DNA of 5,605 nucleotides. Origin: Gammaproteobacteria bacterium. GTDB lineage: Bacteria > Pseudomonadota > Gammaproteobacteria > Granulosicoccales > Granulosicoccaceae. Position numbers and translations under genes: made by a program. The stretch spans positions 1 through 5,605 of the forward strand of contig JAGRHW010000245.1 in NCBI GenBank assembly GCA_020444765.1, read 5' to 3'. Positions 1 to 5,132 of this stretch are shown piece after piece (position 1 is the stretch's first letter; each line of letters starts with the position of its first letter). The notes below the pieces were generated by a model that searched no databases, was not told the origin of the DNA, and saw nothing but the letters and a program-made list of their open reading frames with translations.

Positions 1-686
1 GTCAGCGAGGCAAAGGCGATCAGGCCGAAACCATCGATCATCGGATTCCGGCCACGAATCGACGAGGCCAGCCCGACACCAAGCGCGGTGACCAGCGGCA
101 CCGTAATGGTCGAGGTCGTCACCCCGCCGGAGTCATAGGCGATACCGATGATCTCGGCCGGCGCAAAGGCCGTCATAATCACCACCAGCACATAACCGCC
201 GATAATGATCCATTGGATCGGCCAGCCTTTCAGGATACGCAAGACGCCGATCACGATCGCCAGCCCGACCGATAACGCGACGGTCAGACGCAGGCCACTG
301 GCGTAGCTTTCGATGGCATTCTCGTTGTCTTCAATCACCTTGCCGGCCGCTGCGATTTGCGCCGCCTCGTCCGCCACGGCGATCAGCGCCGGCTCGGCGA
401 TCGTCGTGCCGAATCCGAGCGCAAAGGCAAACGTCAGCAACCAGCCGACACTGCCCTTGCGGGAAAATGCATGCGCCATCGATTCGCCAATCGGAAACAA
501 ACCCTGCTCGAGCCCGTGAATAAAAAACGTCAGCCCCAGCAACACCAGCAGCACACCGATCATGACCTGGCCGACATCCGGCAGCGGTTGCCTGAGGACG
601 AAAATCTGGAAAAACAGCACGACCGCCAGTACAGGCGCAAGATCCCTCGCGCTGCCCAGCAAGGATTGGAGAAATTTTTTGAACAT
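1..686 (-). CDS. DUF1538 family polytopic membrane protein (3' end outside window)
   Basis: I assign this to the DUF1538 family of bacterial integral membrane proteins, whose function is unsettled; transport has been guessed but not shown here. The 228 visible residues begin [20 protein letters not shown]. Hydrophobic helices lie near residues 15-32, 38-59, 81-104, 132-150, 158-175 and 194-209. Family-like conserved patches are GESMAHAF (67-74), the glycine-rich [11 protein letters not shown] (91-101), YDSGGVTT (184-191) and [14 protein letters not shown] (211-224). The C-terminus is cut by the window edge; single-domain members are around 250 residues, so only a little may be missing, or a second repeat may follow. 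The ATG at 686-684 is the only usable start before an in-frame TAG about 35 bases upstream. Its ribosome site is poor: the nearest AAGGGA is about 16 bases away. It lies 125 bases downstream of the DUF6064 gene on the same strand, so co-transcription is possible but unproven. Confidence is high for the gene and family, lower for the exact start. Confidence 0.88.
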   Translation of the reverse strand, partial: MFKKFLQSLLGSARDLAPVLAVVLFFQIFVLRQPLPDVGQVMIGVLLVLLGLTFFIHGLEQGLFPIGESMAHAFSRKGSVGWLLTFAFALGFGTTIAEPALIAVADEAAQIAAAGKVIEDNENAIESYASGLRLTVALSVGLAIVIGVLRILKGWPIQWIIIGGYVLVVIMTAFAPAEIIGIAYDSGGVTTSTITVPLVTALGVGLASSIRGRNPMIDGFGLIAFASL

Positions 687-811
687 TTTCGGGTGGAGGA
701 AATCCCTTTTTACCGGTCTCTACTATGTAGCACACCGGGTGGATAAAACCATTGTCGGCCAGCAGGACACAACGCTGCAAACGTCTTTCGTCCTCTACTT
801 CCGGCTGAAAG
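687..811. other. Intergenic spacer between the DUF6064 and DUF1538 genes
   Basis: I find no convincing gene, terminator or promoter in these 125 bases. On the minus strand there is a weak promoter-like pair, TTGCAG and GACAAT 18 bases apart, and small inverted repeats (CCGGT at 713-717 with ACCGG at 734-738). Neither is strong enough to call. The long minus-strand reading frame that begins here (780) continues as an out-of-frame shadow of the DUF1538 gene. Confidence 0.4.
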
Positions 812-1474
812 CTAGGGCGCCGGAACGGACTGACGTCCTCTTTTAAAAAGCCGGTTCAGCAGATTGACGGCAATCAGGGCAAGCGACATCAGCGGCAACA
901 CCATCTGCGATGCATCGCCGAGCATCAACGACCAGATCAGGCTGTATAACACCCAGGCCAGTGGAATCAACAATAAAAACCATCTGCAGGCGGCATGGAA
1001 ATAGAGAAGAAAGACCAGCGTCAACGCCACCAGCTGGTCCGGCTGCATGGCGAAGTAATCGGCCTGCAAAAAATCCTTGTTGAGATAATACTGCACGACC
1101 GGTGACACCAGCATGACCAGCACCAGCCAGATCAGTCCCAACAGGGTCGAGCTGTTCGCTCGCAGCCCGAATTGCAGGCGATTCAGTGCAATGCCCCAGA
1201 TAAAAATCAGAAAGCCCTGGAAAGCAAAAATTTCCGCCAGCCATATACCGACCCAGTTCAGATCCATATAGGTGCGCAGAAAATAAAATACTGCAACCCA
1301 GAACCAGAAAATCGACAGTATGACCGAAGCGATGCGGCCGCGTCCGGGCGTTTTCTTGAACAACTGCCCGACCAGCAGCACGATCAGCAACAGCGCCGGA
1401 ATATGTGCCGGCCAGCTGTCGAGGTTGTATTGTGAAATCGTTGCCAGTAATGCTTGCGGTGCGTAGGGAATCAT
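812..1474 (-). CDS. DUF6064-type polytopic inner-membrane protein
   Basis: This 220-residue protein is almost entirely hydrophobic, with about six or seven predicted membrane helices near residues 24-39, 47-66, 75-97, 108-127, 138-158, 161-172 and 178-197, and a basic tail (KRGR, 211-214). The N-terminal pattern (PQALLATISQYN followed by WPAH) and the FYFLRTYMDLNW stretch followed by a helix (63-75) resemble the uncharacterised DUF6064 family, which I recognise by overall pattern only. No catalytic motif or cofactor site is evident. The ATG at 1474 gives a family-like N-terminus but has no Shine-Dalgarno sequence. It lies 18 bases after the stop of the aldo/keto reductase gene, separated by a five-codon in-frame mini-ORF, so translation may depend on ribosomes arriving from upstream. 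Co-transcription with the reductase is likely. A role as its membrane partner is only a guess. Confidence 0.82.
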   Translation of the reverse strand: MIPYAPQALLATISQYNLDSWPAHIPALLLIVLLVGQLFKKTPGRGRIASVILSIFWFWVAVFYFLRTYMDLNWVGIWLAEIFAFQGFLIFIWGIALNRLQFGLRANSSTLLGLIWLVLVMLVSPVVQYYLNKDFLQADYFAMQPDQLVALTLVFLLYFHAACRWFLLLIPLAWVLYSLIWSLMLGDASQMVLPLMSLALIAVNLLNRLFKRGRQSVPAP

Positions 1475-1492
1475 TTAAGGCAGGAATTCCAT

Positions 1493-2416
1493 TTACAGGG
1501 CTGCAAGATAGTCGATCATTTTTTTCCGCAGCGCCTGATCCGGAAACAAACCAACTCCGGCCCCCATGTTCTGCTGCATATGATCGACTCTCGACGTTGC
1601 CGGTATCGCGCAACTGATTGCGGGATGGGAAACCACGAACTTCAGAAAAAACTGCGCCCAGTTCCGGCAATCGAATTCTCCGGCCCAGTCCGGCAGCGGT
1701 TTATCCGCATAACGGTCGAACAGATCCCCTTTGTCGAACGGCATATTGGCAATCACCGCCACGGACTTCTCGCGCGCCAGCGGCAACAAGCGCTGTTCGG
1801 CGTCGCGGTCCCGGATGTTGTAAGTGAGTTGCACGAAGTCGATTGGCTCGCGTTCGAGGATTTGTTCCAGCAGGTCATGGCGTCTGCCATGCGATGTCGT
1901 CACCCCGATATAGCGGATTTCCCCGGCTGCTTTTTTCTCTCTCAGGGTTTGCAGATGCGCTTCCCAGGACAGCAGGTTGTGCACCTGCATCAGATCCATG
2001 ACCGGCAGCTTCCAGAGTTCCTGCGAGTCAGCGATTTGCCGCCTGCCCTGCTCCGGTGACCCCGTCCAGACCTTGCTGGCGGCAAATACGTTTTTATCGC
2101 CGCCGATCTCGGACAGGCAATAACCGATCACCTCTTCGGAGGAACCGTACATCGGCGAGCTGTCGATCATGCCGCCGCCGTTGTCCAGGAAGGCCCGCAA
2201 CACCTCCACCCGCTGATCCCGCAACTGGCGGTTTTTGCCGACATTGAAGGTCCGCCAGGAGCCCATGCCGATCACTGGCAGGGTTTCGCCGCTGACCGGA
2301 ATGGTTCGTTGAATACGGGCTGATGGAGCGGACAGCACGCCATTTGCCGCACCGCCAGATAAAGCGGCAGCGGTGAGAGCCAATGTCTTCAGGAACGAGC
2401 GGCGCCCGGAATACAT
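1493..2416 (-). CDS. Tat-exported aldo/keto reductase
   Basis: This is a 307-residue aldo/keto reductase superfamily protein, predicted to be an NAD(P)H-dependent carbonyl oxidoreductase of unknown substrate. The N-terminus carries a twin-arginine signal: GRRSFLKTLA at residues 4-13, then an alanine-rich hydrophobic stretch ending near residue 30. Export to the periplasm in folded, cofactor-loaded form is therefore expected. The barrel starts near PVIGMGSW (47-54). The canonical tetrad appears intact: Asp85 and Tyr90 in MIDSSPMYG, Lys115 in AASKVW, and His146 in LMQVHNL. The C-terminal phosphate-binding region reads IPATSRVDHMQQNMGA (271-286), close to the usual IPGTxxxxHxxxNxxA. The start is well supported by the purine-rich AAGGGGGA just upstream and by the position of the Tat motif. 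The gene leads an apparent two-gene unit with the DUF6064 membrane protein. Regulation is not visible; the upstream region is occupied by a repeat-like element. Confidence 0.95.
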   Translation of the reverse strand: MYSGRRSFLKTLALTAAALSGGAANGVLSAPSARIQRTIPVSGETLPVIGMGSWRTFNVGKNRQLRDQRVEVLRAFLDNGGGMIDSSPMYGSSEEVIGYCLSEIGGDKNVFAASKVWTGSPEQGRRQIADSQELWKLPVMDLMQVHNLLSWEAHLQTLREKKAAGEIRYIGVTTSHGRRHDLLEQILEREPIDFVQLTYNIRDRDAEQRLLPLAREKSVAVIANMPFDKGDLFDRYADKPLPDWAGEFDCRNWAQFFLKFVVSHPAISCAIPATSRVDHMQQNMGAGVGLFPDQALRKKMIDYLAAL

Positions 2417-2420
2417 ATTT

Positions 2421-2428
2421 TCCCCCTT
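2421..2428 (-). promoter_or_regulatory. Ribosome binding site of the aldo/keto reductase gene
   Basis: The minus strand reads AAGGGGGA, four bases before the ATG at 2416. It is a strong purine-rich site and fixes the start that includes the complete twin-arginine signal. Confidence 0.75.
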
Positions 2429-2469
2429 CTATGGCTAGCTGGTTCATTCTGCCAGCAACCGGGTCGCGA

Positions 2470-2598
2470 TTCCAAATTAAGATGAGGCAGAGACAAGACG
2501 AAATCAGGTGAGAAACGCAGTTTACACGCAGTAAATAAGCATTTTGAACCTGATTTCAACGCGGTATCTGGCCAATCAGTAGAGTTTCAACAGCCTGC
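2470..2598. repeat. Repeat-like structured intergenic element
   Basis: These about 120-130 bases fill most of the gap between the channel gene and the reductase gene. The core is an inverted repeat with perfect 10-bp arms, GAAATCAGGT at 2500-2509 and ACCTGATTTC at 2548-2557. Nested inside is a small stem, TTTAC at 2521-2525 with GTAAA at 2531-2535. The flanks (TTCCAAATTAAGATGAGGC on the left, GTTTCAACAGCCTG on the right) and the core resemble, from memory, a non-coding repeat found between genes in several gammaproteobacterial genomes. Only one copy lies in this window, so its dispersed nature cannot be shown here. The right end reaches the stop codon of the channel gene (TGA at 2601-2599). 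It could act as an mRNA-end structure or be a miniature mobile element. Boundaries are approximate. Confidence 0.55.
2500..2557. other. Quasi-palindromic hairpin core (10-bp perfect arms)
   Basis: Arms at 2500-2509 and 2548-2557 are perfectly complementary, and the 38-base interior contains a second 5-bp stem (2521-2525 with 2531-2535, loop ACGCA). In RNA from either strand this would form a long, imperfect stem. No T-tract follows on either side, so I do not call it an intrinsic terminator. It could still protect or process the 3' end of the channel transcript. Confidence 0.6.
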
Positions 2599-4290
2599 TC
2601 AGGCGGCCCTGACGGCTTGATGGACGGTTAATTGCGGGAACGGAATTTCCCAGTCATAGGCATTGCAGGCTTCCACACACCAGCGTTGCATGGTTCGGCG
2701 CAGGCGACCGTAAAGCTCGCTGATTTCGCCGGTGAAATCGATGATAACGGTGATATCCAGCGAGGATTCACCGGCTGCGCTGAACTCGATGCGCAGATTC
2801 AGTACCTTGTCGGCCAGACCTTCCTGCTCGATACGCTGCTGAATAAATTTCTCCAGCGCGTCGGGAATCACGCGCGGCGCCAGTTTCTGCAAGCCGTAGG
2901 AAACGCCGATGATTTCCTTGAGCCGGAAACTGGTGGAAAGATTATGCGGTGCCAGCGTCAGAAACTCGCTCATCGGGTAAGTCCGCAAGGCGCCGCCGCG
3001 CTCGACCAGCTGGATCATTTCCTTGGAAATGCCGGTGACCTTGCCGCGACTGCCGTCGGCCAGAATCACCCAATCGCCCTGTTTGCAGGGAAACCAGGGT
3101 TCATGCTGCCGAACCGGCCGGGAACTCAAACCGACCAGCCGGTCGATCGGCAAGCGCAGTTGCATACCGGCCGTCGGATTGACGAGCTGGGAAAATAAAT
3201 TGATCTGCTCAACGCGCCACGGAATACCGTCGAACTCCAGACGCTCGCCCTCGCGCACCGAACCGATATTCAAAAACAGCTGCATCTGGTACCAGTATCG
3301 CGGCACGGCGCTGCGAATCGTCCACACCGCAGCAACAAGAATCAGCAGGCCCAGGCTGAAAAGCACCCAGTCCTCGACGATATAGAAAACGATCATCGGC
3401 CCCAGCACGGCCAGAAAAAAACTCACCATGCCGTGCAGCAACTGAATCAGGCGAATCCGGAAACTGCGGTGCTTGGCGCGAAAGCCCGGCAGGATTTTAC
3501 GCATCGCCGCAGCACTCAGTTTCGACAGCATGACGACCGCCACAACCACCGCAAAGGCGATCAGCAGATACAGACCGCGCTTCTGCACAAACTGTTTCAG
3601 ATAGGCTTGCGACGCGTCGGAAAACGACACCTCGCGGGCTTCCAGCTTATCCAGTTGCAACTGTATGCTCTGACGGTCGTTTTCCAGTATGGTCTGCTGC
3701 AACTGCCATTGACCGAGCCGGTTCGTCAGCGAGGCGTTGACCGCTTCATCGCTCGACGCTGCCAGCAAGGCCTGCAGGTTATCGATCGCTGATTGGGCGA
3801 TCGGCAGGCGTTCGTTGTAGGAATCGAGTTTTTCGCGCAAGGCGGTTTTGTTGCGCACGCCGCTGGTCATGCGCTTCATTTCCTTGAGCGCGGGCTCAAG
3901 CAAAAACATCACTTCGCTTTTCAGATCGAAAGCGTCCTTACCCTCGCCCTTGAGATCCGCGATATCGTATTCGGTAGCAATTTCATCGAAACTTTTGCGT
4001 GTGGCGGCCAGCTCCTGGCGCAACTGCAGATCCTGTTGCCGGAGTTCCTGCAGCGCAGAGTCCGAGCTCGTCTGGTCGATTTTCGAGGCAATTTCGTTGA
4101 GCCGCTCGCGGATATGCCGTTCGGTATTGACGATGGCCTTGAGGGTTTCGAGCGTGGTTTCCAGGCGTACGCCGCTTGTCGGCCGCGCCTCATCGACCTG
4201 CGCCATGACACCGCCGGACAGGCACAGAGCCACCAGCGCGAGCAGGCTGGCGATGACTGTTTTCAGTGTTGATCGGCTGATGATGTCCAC
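2599..4290 (-). CDS. MscS-related mechanosensitive channel-like membrane protein
   Basis: This 563-residue envelope protein is related to the MscS small-conductance mechanosensitive channel family. A signal peptide spans about residues 1-30 (hydrophobic 12-26, likely cleavage after VMA). A long, charged, helical and probably coiled-coil region (about 45-235) should lie in the periplasm. Membrane helices follow near 239-256, 284-304 and 307-325. Next are two consecutive beta-rich segments: GERLEFDGIPWRVEQINLFSQLV (348-370), which aligns with the MscS pattern of GDxIxxxxxxGxVxxIxLxxT, and GDWVILADGSRGKVTGISKEM (405-425), which repeats it. The C-terminus has an alpha/beta domain ending WEIPFPQLTVH (547-557), like the IPFPxxxxxV end of MscS. 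The pore helix lacks the usual Gly/Ala repeat, so gating or conductance may differ. The start is GTG at 4290; a TAA lies in frame just upstream and no clear Shine-Dalgarno site is present. It appears to be transcribed alone. Confidence 0.9.
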   Translation of the reverse strand: MDIISRSTLKTVIASLLALVALCLSGGVMAQVDEARPTSGVRLETTLETLKAIVNTERHIRERLNEIASKIDQTSSDSALQELRQQDLQLRQELAATRKSFDEIATEYDIADLKGEGKDAFDLKSEVMFLLEPALKEMKRMTSGVRNKTALREKLDSYNERLPIAQSAIDNLQALLAASSDEAVNASLTNRLGQWQLQQTILENDRQSIQLQLDKLEAREVSFSDASQAYLKQFVQKRGLYLLIAFAVVVAVVMLSKLSAAAMRKILPGFRAKHRSFRIRLIQLLHGMVSFFLAVLGPMIVFYIVEDWVLFSLGLLILVAAVWTIRSAVPRYWYQMQLFLNIGSVREGERLEFDGIPWRVEQINLFSQLVNPTAGMQLRLPIDRLVGLSSRPVRQHEPWFPCKQGDWVILADGSRGKVTGISKEMIQLVERGGALRTYPMSEFLTLAPHNLSTSFRLKEIIGVSYGLQKLAPRVIPDALEKFIQQRIEQEGLADKVLNLRIEFSAAGESSLDITVIIDFTGEISELYGRLRRTMQRWCVEACNAYDWEIPFPQLTVHQAVRAA

Positions 4291-4363
4291 AATCGATTAC
4301 TGTCGCAAGATTGATTCCAGAGTCGGCAATACAGCCCTTTGACGAAGAAAAAACCTATAACGA

Positions 4364-4394
4364 ATAATAATTCGATTGGTGTTACCAATCGCAA
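4364..4394 (-). promoter_or_regulatory. Possible sigma-70 promoter of the channel gene with 19-base spacer
   Basis: On the minus strand, TTGCGA (4394-4389) and TATTAT (4369-4364) are 19 bases apart. Transcription would begin near 4357, giving a leader of roughly 67 bases before the GTG at 4290. The spacer is filled by a perfect palindrome, and a 19-base spacer is longer than the optimal 17. Box matches are moderate, so this is a candidate only; reading ATTATT as the -10 box gives a 17-base spacer. Confidence 0.3.
4373..4391. promoter_or_regulatory. Perfect inverted repeat, candidate operator
   Basis: CGATTGGT at 4373-4380 and ACCAATCG at 4384-4391 are perfect 8-bp arms around GTT. The symmetry continues outward with AATT on both sides if one base is skipped. 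Length and placement over the possible promoter spacer fit a dimeric regulator binding site. It could instead be a hairpin at the end of upstream transcripts. No regulator gene is visible in the window. Confidence 0.45.
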
Positions 4395-4515
4395 TTGATG
4401 CGGCACAGGCACAGCCTGCGAGCAGGCGACGGTCGGGAAGTGGTGCTGCAACAACAGCGCGAGAAAGGCTGCCTGGCAGCGCTCGGTAACGGGATGATGG
4501 CGTAAAATCACAACG

Positions 4516-4538
4516 CCGGGACGCAATATGCATCCCGG
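4516..4538 (-). terminator. Candidate terminator of the carbamoyltransferase operon
   Basis: CCGGGACGC at 4516-4524 pairs with GCATCCCGG at 4530-4538, giving a 9-bp GC-rich stem with one wobble or mismatch and a five-base loop, 19 bases after the DUF5989 stop codon. On the minus strand the next bases are CGTTGTGATTTTA, so the T-tract is weak and displaced. Position and stem favour a transcript end, but efficient factor-independent termination is uncertain. Confidence 0.45.
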
Positions 4539-4557
4539 TTCTTCGCGGCGGTTCCGT

Positions 4558-4710
4558 CTAGAACAGCGTATAAATAAACGGTGCGATCGCCGAGCCCTGG
4601 GAAAACACGATCAGGCTGCCCAGTAACAGCAACAAAATGATAATCGGCGCCAGCCAGAATTTTTTGCGGGCCTTCATAAACCCCATTAAATCTGAAAGCA
4701 ATTCAAACAT
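4558..4710 (-). CDS. DUF5989 family small membrane protein (SxtK-like)
   Basis: This is a 50-residue protein starting MFELLSDLMGFMKARKKFWL and ending APFIYTLF. An amphipathic N-terminal helix and a basic KARKK patch (13-17) are followed by one membrane helix (about 19-37) and a short conserved-looking tail, SQGSAIAPFIYTLF (37-50). The whole length matches the DUF5989 family, whose members are about this size and occur beside NodU-type carbamoyltransferases and SxtJ proteins; the small SxtK of saxitoxin clusters occupies the same place. Its function is unknown. A role in holding or regulating the carbamoyltransferase at the membrane is my inference. The ATG (4710-4708) shares its A with the TGA of the SxtJ-family gene (TGATG), and a GGAG lies about 11 bases upstream, so translation is probably coupled. 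It is short enough to be missed by standard gene calling. Confidence 0.9.
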   Translation of the reverse strand: MFELLSDLMGFMKARKKFWLAPIIILLLLLGSLIVFSQGSAIAPFIYTLF

Positions 4711-5132
4711 CAGTAGGTATTCTCCAGGTTTTCAGGTTGTTGCTTTTTACTTTTTTTCCAGTAACTGCCGTCGGCTTTGTTCCTCGGACGGTTTATCGCG
4801 TTCTTGCTGAGCAGACGGAACATAAAGCCCATCGGGGTAATGATCAGAAAATACAGGATCGACAGAATCAGCTTTGTATTGAACGCGCCCAGATAAAAAC
4901 CGATGATCATCCACGGCCGGTAAATCCATTTCAGCTGGGCGGGCAGAAAAGTCGCGATCAGGACGATGACAGCGGCCACCACCCAGGGCCATAGCGGAAA
5001 CCCGTGGCCAAACAACCAGGGCAGCAGCAGGCCGAAGATCAGCACGATCATACCCGCAAAGATAAAGCCGAATTTGCGCAGCTCGGGCAACTCCGGCAGC
5101 GGCATGGACAGGCTGGGCTTAGTCGAGTTCAT
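4710..5132 (-). CDS. SxtJ family membrane protein
   Basis: This 140-residue protein starts MNSTKPSLSMPLPELPELRK. Hydrophobic segments lie near residues 21-41, 46-63 and 73-105, the last long enough for one or two helices. The tail is basic and polar (KKSKKQQPENLENTY, 126-140). Features that match SxtJ-family proteins are LRKFG (18-22), a YRPWMIIGFYLGAFNTKLIL stretch (71-90), the TPMGFMFRLL segment (99-108) and a C-terminal SYW (123-125). The biochemical role of SxtJ is unknown; the name comes from the saxitoxin gene cluster. The gene overlaps the end of the carbamoyltransferase gene by 14 bases and overlaps the DUF5989 gene by one base. An in-frame ATG at 5186 would add 18 residues lying within the carbamoyltransferase reading region. 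I prefer 5132 because GGAGAGA sits at correct spacing and the resulting length fits the family. Confidence 0.9.
   Translation of the reverse strand: MNSTKPSLSMPLPELPELRKFGFIFAGMIVLIFGLLLPWLFGHGFPLWPWVVAAVIVLIATFLPAQLKWIYRPWMIIGFYLGAFNTKLILSILYFLIITPMGFMFRLLSKNAINRPRNKADGSYWKKSKKQQPENLENTY

Larger units (their letters stand above)
4291..4557. other. 267-base intergenic region upstream of the channel gene
   Basis: I see no credible gene here; the two overlapping minus-strand frames that cross it give arginine- or histidine-rich translations with no recognisable pattern. The region holds a terminator-like hairpin at 4516-4538 and several short GC-rich inverted repeats between 4406 and 4485 (for example GCCTGC at 4414-4419 with GCAGGC at 4422-4427, and GCTGCC at 4468-4473 with GGCAGC at 4475-4480). 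A palindrome lies in a possible promoter at 4364-4394. It therefore probably contains the end of the carbamoyltransferase operon and the promoter of the channel gene. Confidence 0.5.

Noticed and set aside
712..748. Possible hairpin in the leader of the DUF1538 gene
   Set aside because: The arms CCGGT (713-717) and ACCGG (734-738) are only 5 bp with a 16-base loop, and the outer T/A-rich arms are offset. This is expected by chance.
331..780. 149-codon minus-strand reading frame starting upstream of the DUF1538 gene
   Set aside because: It overlaps the DUF1538 gene on the same strand in another frame. Its translation is rich in Arg, Gly, Ala and Cys with no recognisable pattern, while the other frame gives clear membrane helices and family motifs.
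812..840. Possible terminator after the DUF6064 gene
   Set aside because: Only CTTTC and GAAAG could pair across a long loop and no T-tract follows.
843..1670. 275-codon minus-strand reading frame across the DUF6064 and reductase genes
   Set aside because: It spans the junction of two well-supported genes in a different frame and has a low-complexity, arginine- and glycine-rich translation.
1454..2059. 201-codon plus-strand reading frame antisense to the reductase gene
   Set aside because: It is a complement of a strongly supported coding frame, with no ribosome site or domain pattern.
2417..2470. Promoter for the reductase gene close to its start (TTGCTG with a CATAGA-like box)
   Set aside because: The -10 match is poor and the implied transcript start would fall in the ribosome binding site.
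2632..3198. 188-codon plus-strand reading frame antisense to the channel gene
   Set aside because: Its translation looks like the usual antisense of a GC-rich gene and no family pattern is seen.
4263..4533. Two overlapping minus-strand frames in the intergenic region upstream of the channel gene
   Set aside because: Both start inside the terminator-like hairpin, have arginine- or histidine-rich sequences without recognisable motifs, and one runs into the channel gene out of frame. A real small protein cannot be fully excluded.
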